A stretch of DNA of 39,781 bases from positions 1-39,781 of the forward strand of contig BBXU01000877.1 of NCBI GenBank assembly GCA_001598975.1. Direction: 5' to 3'. The notes below the pieces were generated by a model, which had not been told where the DNA came from, did no database searches, and was given only the letters and a program-made list of their open reading frames with translations. Source of the stretch: Parachlorella kessleri. Taxonomy: Eukaryota; Chlorophyta; Trebouxiophyceae; Chlorellales; Chlorellaceae. Below, one piece after another: positions 14,301 to 25,519 of the stretch (positions within the stretch are counted from its first letter, which is position 1; each line of letters opens with the position of its first letter). Made by a program: the position numbers and the translations under genes.

Positions 14301-15288
14301 CGGCCTTGAACACACTTGGTTGGACCCCCCCAGCCCCCACCTGGTGCGACTTGTGGTCGCCATGACTCATGTTGAGTCGCACCACGTCCATGCCCTCCTC
14401 CGCAAGCCTGAAGATGGCCTCCCGTGTCCAGGAGGTGGGCCCGATGGTGCAGACAATCTTGGTCTTGCGGTTTGGGGCGGCCTTACGGGCGTCCACAAGC
14501 GCCCTGCATTAATTCACAGGGAAAGAGAGGCAGGGCAACCTGTCAGGACGTTACAGGGTTGAAGAAAATAAGCCTTCCTACAGCTTCTCGCCACCCTTGT
14601 GGGTCGATCACGACCTTGCCACGCCCAGAAGTGAAATCTCTACCAGGCTGCTTGTAGGACCGTGGTGGGGTTCTTGCGGCAGTAAACTGTTATCCCTGTA
14701 AATTCTCACTTCATGCTAAAGGTTATCCAGATGTTACTTGGAAGCAAGGACACCGGGTGTGCACTCCTAAACTACTGTAAGTGTTGCACTTAAGAGTGTT
14801 GGCAGCCAGCAGCAAAAGCGGTGGGACTCCCATGTATGAAGGAGCAGCCGGGCCTGCACCATCACCTTTCTATCTCATTATCACTGTCAGTCTCCGCTAG
14901 CTGCACGCCCTGACTGAAACCCGCCAGAGCCTTGGCTGCAACCTTGCTCAGTGGCTGCTGCTGCTGCTGCTGTAGCTGCTTGGGGGTCTGTGCCTGGGGA
15001 TTGAGCGGGCCTTCACCAACCCTGCAGATTCCGTCAAGGAGATGATAAGAGTTGTCAAACTGCTTGCAATAGCACAGAGGCCATGGTACGGTCAAGGGCA
15101 GCGCACAGCCGATCAACCCACCTTTCTCGGTCAGCAGTGGATGGTGAGAAGGTGGCCTTGCGGGGCACAGGTGCCGCATTGCAACGCACGTAAAGCAACC
15201 GTGAGCGTTTCCAAGTTGACGGTACTGGGTGCCTAGGCTGCGAAGGCTGCAGCAGCACCCTTCCTGGCGCCTGAGACATGTGGCGCAT
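8377..15288 (-). CDS. Pyruvate kinase, probably plastidial
   Basis: Converts phosphoenolpyruvate and ADP to pyruvate and ATP, the last step of glycolysis; in algal plastids it feeds fatty-acid synthesis. Seventeen exons: 15122-15288, 14866-15021, 14341-14503, 13771-13851, 13236-13338, 12661-12802, 12213-12284, 11891-11985, 11571-11731, 11018-11097, 10599-10675, 10199-10275, 9861-9983, 9362-9438, 9018-9140, 8629-8740, 8377-8436. The sum of 1869 bases gives 622 residues, all phases matching. Residues 1-110 are a basic, Ser/Pro/Gln-rich leader (with a Q6 run) read as a plastid transit peptide plus spacer. The catalytic core follows: [22 protein letters not shown] (phosphate and K+ site), [16 protein letters not shown], the B domain, [13 protein letters not shown] (metal site), [28 protein letters not shown] and [14 protein letters not shown]. 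The C-terminal domain ends [14 protein letters not shown]. The intron after exon 9 has a GC donor. The start is the first ATG of exon 1. Confidence 0.95.
11569..11570 (-). other. Non-canonical GC splice donor
   Basis: Pyruvate kinase exon 9 ends ...GTGCAG and is followed by GCAAGT, a perfect donor except for C in place of T. The acceptor is the normal AG before 11097. No GT donor in the right phase was found nearby, and splicing here keeps the family sequence in register, so a GC-AG intron is the simplest reading. Confidence 0.75.
12848..12943 (+). other. Poly-G tracts in pyruvate kinase intron
   Basis: G8-A-G15 at 12848-12871 and a second cluster of G3-G6 runs at 12898-12943, both within the intron between exons 5 and 6 of the minus-strand pyruvate kinase gene. 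The plus strand could form G-quadruplexes; the transcript carries the C-rich complement, including the pyrimidine tract before an acceptor. Long homopolymers like this are also prone to assembly length errors. Confidence 0.7.
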
Positions 15289-15892
15289 GCTGGGAAGTAC
15301 AGGGAGTGATGCCAAAATTTGCTGTCAACAAACACTTAAATCGACTTGTCGAAAGAGATCGGCCAAGGCACCAGCCAGAATGCTGGGTAACTGGCAATCA
15401 TGACGGGCATGACACGGTGTTTGGACACTCCCGCCACAGCCCATGGGCATACGGGTGTTACCGTGAAGGCGACATCGCCACTTTCACGTGGACACAAGCG
15501 AAGGGTGTTAGGCAATGCGTCAATGCTAGAAGGGGGACAACCGGGGAAGGGACGGAGCATATGTTGACTGTGGGGTTTGCTTGCCAAGCCGGTGCTAGCT
15601 GGACGGCGAAGTACTTAACAACTGAGAGTTTGGTATTAAGTAAGGCTTGCTCCTCCAATCTGATTACATGTGCAGTCCAAGGCTCAGCCGAAAATGCTCC
15701 CTACGTTTCCATAGGAGTCATTGACGGGACCTAAACACCCCGCGGCAGGGTGTGCAGCAAATGCAGTTGCCCAGGCACTATTCCAATGAACAGAACTGGT
15801 CTAGGAAGCTCTAAACAGCTTCGTCGCATGGGGATTCTTGACATCTACTCCGCAGCACCATCAAGGCAGGCTGAAGCCACAGCGGGGGTGTT
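15289..15892. other. Intergenic region upstream of pyruvate kinase
   Basis: About 600 bases between the end of the fibronectin-domain gene and the start codon of the pyruvate kinase gene, both minus strand. It should hold the pyruvate kinase promoter and 5' UTR, and the 3' end of the upstream gene; a minus-strand TGTAA at 15664-15668 lies 225 bases after that gene's stop. A 142-codon plus-strand open frame (15306-15734) starts with GTG, matches no family and is treated as chance. Confidence 0.6.
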
Positions 15893-17362
15893 TCAGAACT
15901 TGGGCAGCGGCGTGGCCACGATGGAGGCGGAGTCTCCGCCATTGAAGAAGTTGCTGTAAGAGGTGACGGTGAACACATATGGTACAGGGCGCAGGCTGTC
16001 CACCACGATGCAGCCACCCTTGTTTACCCTGCAGCAGGCATTGACATCAGCTTGTGAGCATGGGAAGCGGGCAGGTCTACTCCAATAGAGTCAAGTTAAC
16101 ACACAACTGGAATGCCAAATTCATGGAGCAGACTGTTGTCGGACTTCTGCAAGGGATGGACACCTCACCCCACAGTTCCTACTTAATAAAAACCCACACA
16201 ACCAACGGCATCGCATGCACAGCAAGGCAGAACGTCACTCACTTGCGGAAGAAGCTGCCCAGGGATCGGGTGCTGGGATCCTGCTCTCTGACCTCCACAC
16301 GGTACTCATCCACGCAGCCCAGGTTGGCAGGGGGGCCCCAGCACAGGTTCACCTGCGGGAGGTTGGACGCAATGGAGTGACAGTGAGTAGGACCAGTACT
16401 GCAGGCACTTGCTTAGCACCATCTTGAGAGGGGCAGGAGCACACTTGGTAGCAAAGCACAAAACAGCGATAACCCCACAGGGCAGCACCAAAGCCGCCAG
16501 GTGTCGCACAGCACCAGGAAGTCAGGGCACATACCTTCCCAGGCATGGGGGTGGCACGCAGCGCTGTGGGTGCTGAGGGCGGGTACCACTGGAAGCAGCG
16601 CGTGACCAAGGGCGGGGGGGGCAGGGGTGGCCTGGACGGAGGCACTGTCACCGGTGTTGAAGGTCCGGCTGAATGCCTGCAAGAAGAGTATGAGGGTGGC
16701 GGCCGGTGAGGGGTGGGGGTAGCACAGTGCCATCGTACTGTTATACAACTAGCATGCACCTTATGCCAGTCACAAATAGACCACAGCAATGAAAGGCCAG
16801 CAAGAAAGAGGAAAGCTAGCTGTGCTAAACCCTGTGTCTGTGACATGCTGGAAGCCAGCAACCCCAGCAAGCAACTCTCACCTGGACGGTGAAGAGGTAA
16901 GGCTGGCCATTCTCAAGGTTCTGGATGGTCACGGTGAACTGGGGGGTCCTCAGGGGGGCTGAACCGAAGGCGCGGTTGTTGTTACCCAGGGGCGTCACAG
17001 TCACAATGTACTCATCCACACAGGCTCCTGCAGCGGAGGCATCGTGCACAAGATCAGCTATTGGGTTCTGCAGGGGAGGTTAGACGCGACTTCAGACAGG
17101 CCAGCTGAGGGTTTCTGAGCTGCTCAGTGTCCGTATACACCGTCCCTCACTTGTACGTGTGCAAAGAGGGTGAAGACTCACCATTCATGGGACGGTCCCA
17201 TGACAGGGTGACCGAGCCATCCCCTGGTGTCGCCCTGAGGTTGGCCGGCGCTGCGGGAGGGAGCCTGCCACACCCAGCTCCTTGCACCGTTATGCTTTGG
17301 GCTGAGGCTAATGCACACAGAGCGGTCAGCAGCAGGGCTGCCCCTTTGATCCTGCCTGCCAT
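15893..17362 (-). CDS. Secreted protein, two fibronectin type III domains
   Basis: Extracellular or wall-associated beta-sandwich protein; partner unknown. Exons: 17182-17362, 16882-17027, 16535-16676, 16243-16352, 15893-16028. Exon 1 starts with a signal peptide (GAALLLTALCALASAQS). FN3 domain 1 runs from PPAAPANLRATPGDGSVTLS (B-strand Trp next) through CVDEYIVTV to QPYLFTVQAFSRTFN, showing the Trp and tyrosine-corner pattern. Domain 2 repeats it: PPSAPTALRATP, VNLCWGPPANLGCVDEYRVE, VPYVFTVTSYSN, ending ATPLPKF. A Cys in the C strand occurs in both domains. The exons total 715 bases, one more than a multiple of three, and frame changes inside exon 3 between the domains at a run of eight C (16614-16621). 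Dropping one C restores one frame and gives about 237 residues; no splice site nearby does so. This is either a sequencing error or a real disrupting indel. Confidence 0.8.
16614..16621 (-). other. C8 homopolymer at apparent frameshift
   Basis: Eight C on the minus strand in the Pro-rich linker between the two FN3 domains. Upstream frame ends domain 1 properly (SASVQATPAPP); downstream frame starts domain 2 properly (YPPSAPTALRATP). The two differ by one base and meet at this run. Confidence 0.7.
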
Positions 17363-17907
17363 GGTCAGAGAGAGGACGAGTCACAGCAAGTTGTTCGAGC
17401 TTACGCAAGCGCGCAAAAAAGAAATGGATTTATTGGCTTAGTGGAAGCAGTTTTTATAGTCCAGACACGCTCGTGAGACCTGTCCAAGGTTGCGCAAGAA
17501 AGGCCGCGCGAGCGCGGCGAGCTTGCCGAGGTTGGAGCCGCCCCGCACACGATAGGCTGTTCCAGCAGCAGCACCAGCAGCTGCTCTGACATCACAGGCA
17601 TGTATACTAGTAATGGTTGATGGCGTGCTGATCAAACTGTTATGTCAGACCGAGCCCCCATGGATGGGAAGACCGCCGAGTAGTTTGCAAGGGGGACCAA
17701 CGGGTGCAACGTTCTGGGAAGGCTGCTACCTTTGCCATATTACGTGTATCCTCCCCCAGGATGCAAGAAACATGGCAAGAAGCACAAACTCGCCGGTGGC
17801 CAGCGGTTGCCCTTGCAGCAGAAGCATAAGCAGAGTGTGTGCGTTGGAGCATGGCATTGTCAGCTGTGAATAACAGTATACAATACATCACATGACCAAG
17901 GCTCCCA
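17363..17907. other. Intergenic region upstream of the FN3 gene
   Basis: About 545 bases between the stop of the minus-strand kinesin-like gene and the start of the minus-strand FN3 gene. It should hold the FN3 promoter and the 3' end of the kinesin-like transcript. Open frames of 60-65 codons on the minus strand near 17401-17635 have no family resemblance and were not called. Confidence 0.55.
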
Positions 17908-20900
17908 TCACACCACCTTCGCCTGCAGGTGCTGCAGAACCCTATCCCGGCTGAGGGTGGACCGCAGCAGGGCCACCTGCTTACGCAGGCTCTCAACCGT
18001 GTCCTTCAAATCAGCATTCTCAACCTCTGCCTGATGCGCTCGCGCCTCGGCCTGGTCCAGGCGCTCCTCAAAGGTGTCAGCCCTGCGTACCGATGGAGCA
18101 AACATTTCTGTCAAAGGCACGCCCCAAAGCTGCTGGGCGGTGTGCTGAACTGGGCTGACCAGTACTGGCAGTCGGCTGGTCATTCTGCTGGCGCCTGTGC
18201 AGCAAGCTTCAAACAGGCGAAGCTGAAAGGAGCCGGGCAGCAGTACTTTACAACCCGTAATGCAGGTGCTGCATGCGGGTACGGTCAGGTTACCTGGCCC
18301 CACTTTCTGCTGCGTTGAGGCACCGGCGCTCCAGCTGCTGGCCCTTGGCATCCAGCTGGCGCAGCAGGTCCTGGTTGCGCTTGGCCAGGTCTTCAGCCTG
18401 GGTAAGCAACGAGGGGACCGGGATCAATCAATCAATCCATCAATCCATCAAGTAGTCAATCTATTAGTTGGGGATCATGTAGCCAACAATGAAGGCAGGC
18501 TTGGACTGCTTCTGGTGTATTGCAACAACTTGCCGAGCTGTGTCTTGTCACCAAAAAGCCATGTAAGGGATGTTCACATCCGGGTTACCATTGATGTCAC
18601 TGAAGGACCAAGAAGCTCAGCCGGTGCCTGTCCTTGTCGTACATAAGTATCAGCCGCTAGCAGCACCCACCTGGCGCTTGTACAGCTCCGCCACCCTGTC
18701 ACGCTTTCTCATGGCTTGCATCTCTGCTAGCAGTTCATCCCGCTCCCCCTCAAACTTCCTGGCCAAGCTCTTGGCCTGGTTCAGGCGTTTGTGCATCTCA
18801 CTGGCCACCCCGGCAGCGTCTGGGGCAAGGGAGCCTGTCACAAGGAAAACATGGATGCTGTGAATTCGAGCTTATCAGGAGATGCTGCAGGCAGCTGTAT
18901 CACAGAGTTGCTTCAGCATGTCCACAAACTGCTGACTGCCAGTCTGCACCCTTATCAGGACACTATCCAACGGGATGCACTCACCCCACTGATAGGTCCT
19001 AGCATACTATCCATGGATGCAGTTGCCCTCGCTTAACTGGCTGCGGCGCAAGCATTGGCAAGCCTGCACTGTGGTCTGGAAGCCTACTCATTCAAAAGGC
19101 ATGGCGGATTCCACGGCGCACCCGGAGCCCCTAGGAAGGCAGACAGCTCAGAGTCGGCCAGCAGCCTGGCCAAGGTCTTGCTCTCCTCACGCAGCTGGTT
19201 GCCCTCGGCCTCCAGCCGTCCCACCTCAGCCTCATAGCTGTGGAACAGTTGTGCAAAAGGGGAGCCCTGCTCCCATGCGCGACACCTGCTAGAGACGAGG
19301 CAGCAGCAGCAGCAAATCGTGAATGGGTATCTCATCTCGCTTTAAGAACCAGTGTGATACAATTATCTGGCACAGTCAGATCTTGTTTTACTACATGCAC
19401 CAAAAGAGACTGCCCTAAAAATGGGTTGTCGAATCCATCAAGTGCCCGCACCTGCGGCAGCAAGCATAGATAAGGGCAGGCCAGCATGTGGCTGGCACAC
19501 AAGCGGATAGACCATCATACAATGCCACTACACAAGACAACTGCAACAAGTACAACACCTGGACATGCTTATCCCTACCCTTACCTTGCTTGTGAGGCTG
19601 CTAGCTGATGCTCCAGTGTTGCCACCCGTACGTCCAGGGCCAGCACACGCTCTGCAGAGACCTGTTGTGCCGCCTGCATGGGGTCTCGTGTGTGATGATG
19701 CTCGGTCGACAGTCAAGCTCTAGTCTATGTCACTAGCGACCAACAGGAAACACTTGAGTTCAACGCGGCTGTGGCTGACAGCATCAGGGTCATAGTTGAG
19801 CAGGCTGCATCAGTAGCAAGCGAACTGCTACCTATCACTGATTACACCCTGAAGACGGACAAGCCAGAAGGTTAACCTCGGTTGCGCAACTTGGGTGGCT
19901 CCCTCAGAACACATGCGACCGTGGAAAGTGTGCTCCAACCTGCAGGTCTTGCTGCAGTGAAGCGCTGACTTGTCGCTCCCGCTGCAGCGCCGCTAGCAGT
20001 CCATTGAGTCATGAGTATTTGTCAAAGGCCCTGCATGAGGCTGGTGATGGGACACCCCTTGCTGCTGCTCAATCGGTTGCGCTGCTCCTTGTGCGGCGTA
20101 GTATTGATCCTCTGGGTTGGCTTTGCCGTCCTGGGGGCCCAACGAAGCATCCTGCTGACCAGCATGACACAAGCTGGCCCAGCCTGGGCAGCTGCTGGAC
20201 GCTACTGAGGGTGGAATAGGGTTGGCTGGGCGGGCAGGAGCAACCTTTGATGCTGGTGAGGCCAGGGTGGCTGCGATGCGAGGAGCCTCTTCTATAGAGT
20301 GCCGAGTTTCTGCATAGCCATGCCGAGGCGAAGCGCTAGCTGACGCCAGGGCAAGAGTTGCTGGCTGAGAGGCGTCCGCCAGAGTCGTGGTGACATTGTG
20401 CCGCGGCAAGCTGAAGCAGTCAGCCTGCGTGACGCAGTCGGGCTCGGAAGGCTGCTTGGGGTGGCAGGACAGGGCCGCTGGGGATGAGGCCCTGCTGTCG
20501 GCAGTCTCCCAGTCCCCTATGAGCGCTGCAGTGGACGCCAGCCAGTCATCCAATGTCGAGTCTCGCCGCGGTTGCCCTGACATGGTGGGCACCATATGGG
20601 GCCCAGGGGACCCTCCCACCTCCTTTGGTTGCTGCCCAGCTGTGCTTCTGGTGCTAGCAGCATCGCCAATGCTTCTGTCATGATTGGCATTCCTGGCATG
20701 TGGCTGACCTCCACCCAGCCCGCCCTGCATGGCTGCTGCTGGTGGCAGAAACGAGGAAGCTGGCCGTGTCATGGCTCCCAACGACAAGGTAGCATCATCC
20801 AACCTTGCCAGATCAGCAAGGGTTTCAGGGGAACCCCAAGATGGAAAAGCAGGTGATTCCCCTACTAGTGTGCTAGATTGCAGCCCCTGCACATAGCAGG

Positions 20901-23900
20901 CCCATACAATGGATTGGAGCATTTAAGGGTGTACCAGGGCGCTTTAGATCAATGACCCAATTGCAGCATCATTTGGCCTGCACCAGGGACTGGTTACAAC
21001 AGTAAAAAAAGCGCCACTTCCTGATACTATAGCAGTGCGCCAAGGCAATGCTATCAAGCATGGACCGCTCCGTCGGTGTTTTGCCAGTAGGCTAGCGTGA
21101 CCGGCACCTCAGAACGTACCTCTGCTTCAGGCATGAGCGAGGAGTATCCCCAGAAGCCGCCTTGAGGCTGCTGCTGCTGCCTCTGCTGCTCAGCATGCTG
21201 CTCTTCATACAGCCGCCACTGCTGCTCCTCAGCCGCAAACCTTTCCTGCTGGTGAAGAAAGTGTTGCTGCAGCAGTTCCAGCTCTGGTGACCCTTGCTGC
21301 GCTGCTGTGTGACTGTCCCCTGCCCCACGCTGCAGCTGTTGCCAAGGATCCTGGGCAGCTGCACCCTCTGTATCCTCTGTCTGTGTATACCTTGCCTCAG
21401 GTTGCCAAGGTATGCCCTGCCTGCGTGCCGTGGCCTCCCTCAAGATAGAACCTGCTGCTGCTCCTTGCCCTGGTAATTCCTGCCTTCCAGGAGACTTCGC
21501 CGGCTCCACGGCCGCCCACTGACGGCTGTCCTGCAACTCCAGCTCTCGGTCTGCCATAGCGGAGCGCAGGCGTTGCACTGCCAAGTGAGCACTCACATCA
21601 GGGTCGATACACACACTGCTGCTGGGCTTTCCTGGGCTGCCTTGCTGGCTTGAGGCAGCGACTGGCTTTTCATTGGCCGCACTCGTGCTGCTCCTCATGT
21701 CTGGCACACCGTCAAACGCTGGTCCTTGGAGGACAAGGGTGCCATCCACAACATTGCCAGCTGCACTGCGAGCGTGGTGGTCCCTGGAGGCAGGGCCAGC
21801 GGTTGCCTGTCCACTGCCAGAACTGGCAGTCTGCCTGGCCTGCCGCCTTGGCACCAGCAGACTGGGGCTGGCACAGCTGATGGGTCTGCTGATGGGGCCT
21901 AGCACTGAGCCGCCCGGGCTGCAGCTAATACTGCCACCGCCAAGGGAGCTGAATAGGTCATGACTCAGAGCAGGGCTGGAGCTGGGGCTGAGCTGTGCAG
22001 ACGGCACAGAGTGCAAGCCAAGGGAGGGAGAGGCTCCCCCGCTGCCAGCGGGGCCAACAGCCTGGCAGTACAGCTGCTGAAACTCATCACGCAGCAGGCG
22101 CAGCACGCCATCCTGTCCTTGTGGCGACTGGCTTCCCTGCTGCTGGGCTGCCATCGACCGCTGTGGTGACTGTGCTGTGCTTGCCGCTGCTTCATTGCAA
22201 TCTGCTAAGCATGGTTCGCGCCTGCTTGTATCCGTGGCGACCAGCTGCTGTTTTGAACTGTCGCCGGCAGAGGTGCCTGCCTTCTGCCAGGAAGTCCTGC
22301 CAAATTTCCTCTGTGCTGCCTGTGCTGCATAGCCGGCTGCCCCAGGCTGATCTAACTCCGCTGCCTGGGCGTCAGGCGAGTCTCTCCCATCCCGTGCTGG
22401 TTTCTCTGACCGCCCTGCCTTCCCTGCAAGTGGTTGCCTCTTAGTTGCCATGCTGGCTTTTTGGCTGTATGTAGCCACTCCCCGGCCCCGGCCAGCTGGG
22501 GGCAGCAGTGAGGATACGCTGCCACCCTCAGGGTCCTCAGTGGCAAGCTCGACGTCTCCTTGTTCCTCATCTGCCTGCTCAGCATCCTGCTCAGCCTCCT
22601 GCTGCTGCCTACTGGACTGTTCCTCTGCCTCCTTGAGAGCCAGTCGCCCAAGCCGGCTAGTGGCTCGGCTACTGCCTAGCCCTTGGGACGAGCCTGAGCG
22701 TGCTGGTGCTGCTTGCCGCCTAGGACCTCCTGCGGCTGTAGCTGCTGCAAGCGCCGTGGCGTGCTCCTGCTGCAACTGCTTCTCTTGGAGCTGAAGCTGC
22801 TTGTTGAAGGTGGCAAAGGGAACCCAACTGAGGTCTCCAGGCTGAATGCCCATCACACTGCTGCAGACTACCTGCGTTAATATAGACACGGGAGGTGCTT
22901 GTACAGCAGTGGCACAAAAGAGTGGCTGGGAAAGCGGTGAGGTCACAGACAAGGTGTAACTGCAGCCAAATGGAGGAGCCACAGGATCCATTCAACCAGT
23001 CTGGAAGGAGCTGCATTTGGTTGTGTGGTTTAGCTTCTGGTGGATATAGATCGCTGCTGGCGAGGCCTCACACCTGTATCTGCGAGACTCGCTCCAGTAC
23101 AGCTGCCAGCTGCTGCAAGGGCTCCAGCTGCTGCTTGGGTAGCGTGCCAGCCAGAACAAATAGCCGCTGTGGCCCAGCAACCAGGGGTGCAAGTGCCTGA
23201 CTAAAGGCAGAAAGGGTGGAACCAACCAAAGGGTGCTCCCCTGCAGGCATGAGGAAGTGGCGATGTAATTAGCAAACTGAGAACAGCAGGTACGCAAGTT
23301 GCCCGACTAGTTGGGTTGTCACTGGCCAGGGCTGCGCACATGTTTCTGCATGCAACATAGGCAGGGTGTCGTGTCACCCACATCTAAAGGCCTACCCAGC
23401 CCTCATACCTAGCAAGTGTGTTCCTGCCTGGCGTGCGGTAACTCGCTCTCTCCTCACAGACCTGCTCTCTGCTGCTTGTGGACTGCAGCAACTTCTTTCA
23501 GCAGCCGCAGCACTGTGTTCTGCTCCTGCTCTGGCACAACTATAAGATTCAGCACACCAAGGCTGCCTCCCCTTGCAGGCCAGTGCACTTGCAGCCTGCA
23601 AAGCCAGCCTGCAGCGCTGCTTTCACCGCTTCCCTGCCGTGGTGACTGCTGCTGGTATTGGAGCTGTTGTGTGGCAAGCTTGAGCAGGGCTTCAATCTCT
23701 TGCAGGCTGGCTGCTGAGACCACCGTTTCGTTCGCGCTCTTCGTTCTGCGTGGCTCGTCCAGGCCCCTGCCAGTCCGACCTGCAGAGGCGCTGCTGGGTG
23801 CCACCCCAAGCTGCTGCCAATCCAAACCCAGTGTCGCACCACCAGACAGCGCCTGCACGGCCACCTGACTGATAATACCAGCGACTGATAAGCTGCGGTC

Positions 23901-24401
23901 AGCTTGAAGTAGGAGACAAGATGCTGGCAGGCCTTTGCGCAGCCAGGAAAACAGCTCCTGCAGGAGGGAATCTAAAGCTCAACAGGGGGCGATCAATGCT
24001 GAAATGCAGGTGAGACTGCAAAGCAAGGGCAGTAACTGCAAAGCGTGGCTGCAGGTGGCCGCACACCTTGCTGAGCCGGCTGGCCACCAGGCCTGCCTGC
24101 TCTTCAGCATAAGCTGCGAGGTTTCCGTAAGTTTCTTGTCCGAGGACCAAGCCTGTGCTGGTGAGCTGTCCAAAGCCTTGCGGAACAAACAAGTTGGCGT
24201 GCGCCCTGGCCAAGGCAACCTCGCCGCCGCCAAGGCTCTCCAGCTCAGCCGCAAGTTGCAGCACCTGCAGCAACAGTACTTGGGCACACCACTAGGTCTG
24301 CTGTAGTGGGCATTCCACTGCACTGTTGGACCAACCAGTAAAACCTGATCTCTCACATCGGTGCCTTGCAGACTGCAGACAAAGGGCCTCCGCTGAGCCA
24401 T
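17908..24401 (-). CDS. Kinesin-like protein with degenerate motor
   Basis: Twelve exons: 24357-24401, 24067-24264, 23462-23957, 23074-23240, 21120-22871, 20160-20886, 19940-19992, 19585-19673, 19122-19285, 18671-18819, 18294-18397, 17908-18082; 4119 bases, 1372 residues, phases consistent. The exon 6/7 junction is the least certain. Residues 1-300 follow the kinesin motor pattern in order, but the three ATP motifs are gone: LPASCLLLQADRSLS where GYNxxIxAYGQTGSGKT is expected, then GIISQVAVQAL (GIIPR region), GSGESSAAGWLCRLQV (SSRSH, switch I), GVLNLIVVPEQEQ (LNLVDLAGSE, switch II), and VGSTLSAFSQALAPLVAGPQ (SKLTxLLQDSLGG). It should therefore not hydrolyse ATP. The middle (about 310-1130) is low-complexity, Gln/Ser/Ala-rich. 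The end (about 1135-1372) is a coiled coil (RLEAEGNQLREESKTLARLL, QAEVENADLKDTVESLRKQV). It could bind microtubules or dimerise; kinesin origin is an inference from motif order, while the coiled coil is plain. Confidence 0.6.
18424..18451. repeat. Short (ATCA)n-type repeat
   Basis: A short imperfect tetranucleotide repeat (ATCA and ATCC units) within the intron between the tenth and eleventh exons of the kinesin-like gene. Confidence 0.7.
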
Positions 24402-24696
24402 CAGGACGAGAACAGCATTGCACACAAGGAGACTATTATATGGCTGGGCACTTGCACGATGAGGTACCTCGTATCGCTCTCGAAAGGATCCACGAACCGG
24501 TTTGAAAGCGCCTTTGCCGGGAGCGCCCAAATCAGCCCGCCGGGGGTTACGCGATGTGATGTGTGATCCGCTGCTTCTAGCCTATAACGCACAGTTTCAG
24601 CCTCAACAGGATAGTTGTGGTTGTCACGACTGACAGCGACCTGTCCAGGGCACTAACGTCTTAGCAAGCCGTATAGCACCTCGCTTTCTAAGCGTC
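24402..24696. promoter_or_regulatory. Divergent intergenic region
   Basis: About 295 bases between the start of the minus-strand kinesin-like gene and the proposed start of a small plus-strand gene. Probably a shared upstream region; no defined element recognised. Confidence 0.4.
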
Positions 24697-25044
24697 ATGA
24701 AGGTCAGTCGTGCCGAAGTCGTGCAACTGAATTAAGGTTGCTGCCACTTGAGCACGAAACTGAAGTTGCATTTGCAATCTTCTCCCGCACAACCCTGCTG
24801 ACATTCTTCCCTTCTACTTGTGCATGACCTGCAGTTCTGGCAGAAGCTGAAAGCGGCTGCGTGGGGCCCTGAAGAGGCCAGGGGCGTCAGGTCTACTGGC
24901 TGGGCACGACAGGAGGGCCCTGGCACACGTAATGAGGGTCCCTCCTCCTCCAGGGCCACCCGTGATAATTGGAAGCGCCAAGAGGCACTTGACAACTGGG
25001 CCCGTGCCACGACTCGCCCAGAGTACAACGACCTGATCTGGTAA
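24697..25044 (+). CDS. Small Trp- and charge-rich protein, unrecognised
   Basis: Two exons are proposed: 24697-24702 (ATGAAG, followed by GTCAGT) and 24835-25044 (after TGCAG), giving 71 residues. The product begins MKFWQKLKAAAWGPEEA and ends in the Trp-rich, charged stretch NWARATTRPEYNDLIW directly before TAA. There is no signal peptide and no long hydrophobic segment. Without splicing the frame has no ATG, only a GTG at 24820, which is why the two-codon first exon is favoured; an upstream exon could instead supply the start. Size and composition resemble small accessory subunits of mitochondrial complexes, but no family is recognised and no function is claimed. The overlapping minus-strand frame (24732-25058) is longer but lacks any protein-like pattern. 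Confidence 0.45.
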
Positions 25045-25519
25045 GCGGTGCCAAGCATATGCTGGCACGTTGGGGTGACGAATATGCAGGCATTTAGGTC
25101 ACCCCTTGTCGATACCTAGGTGAACACTCAAGAAAACGCATATGGATGTATTTTATTCTTCGTTTTGTTCCTGCTGCTTGATATGCTGGCAGCAACAAGC
25201 CCTTCTCTGTTGTTTAGCTGCCTCACACCACCAATAGTTGTCCTTGCTGATGGCAAAAGGTTTTATGTTAGCGCCATCAAAAATAGCGCTAATCCCTCTA
25301 GTATGCTTACTTTCTATGTATTGATTTCATTTTCGCACCTGGGGCTTTCTACTGCTTTCTACTGCTTGCGATAGCGTTCACATCTGTAGGATCTACTACT
25401 TGACGAACACCGCCAGTGCTGGTTTGCTGGCGCAGCTGCTGGACTTATTCCCTTCGGACATTCTCTTGCTCGTTGTTTAAAAGCCATAGTTGACACATCG
25501 TTGCAGGCACATGTTGCTA
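25045..25519. other. Convergent intergenic region
   Basis: Lies between the small plus-strand gene and the minus-strand methyltransferase gene. AT-richer than its surroundings, with hydrophobic chance frames (for example 25120-25374) that lack codon or family support. It should hold both 3' ends; no TGTAA was found in a suitable place. Confidence 0.5.

Noticed and set aside
15306..15734. 142-codon plus-strand open frame upstream of pyruvate kinase
   Set aside because: Begins with GTG, has no recognisable motif, no splice continuation, and sits where the pyruvate kinase promoter must be.
24732..25058. 108-codon minus-strand frame
   Set aside because: Overlaps the small Trp-rich gene, has no motif, and its Cys cluster has no spacing of any known domain; kept only as a weak alternative.
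25120..25374. Hydrophobic 84-codon frame resembling a membrane protein
   Set aside because: AT-rich convergent intergenic sequence commonly gives hydrophobic frames; no family pattern was found.
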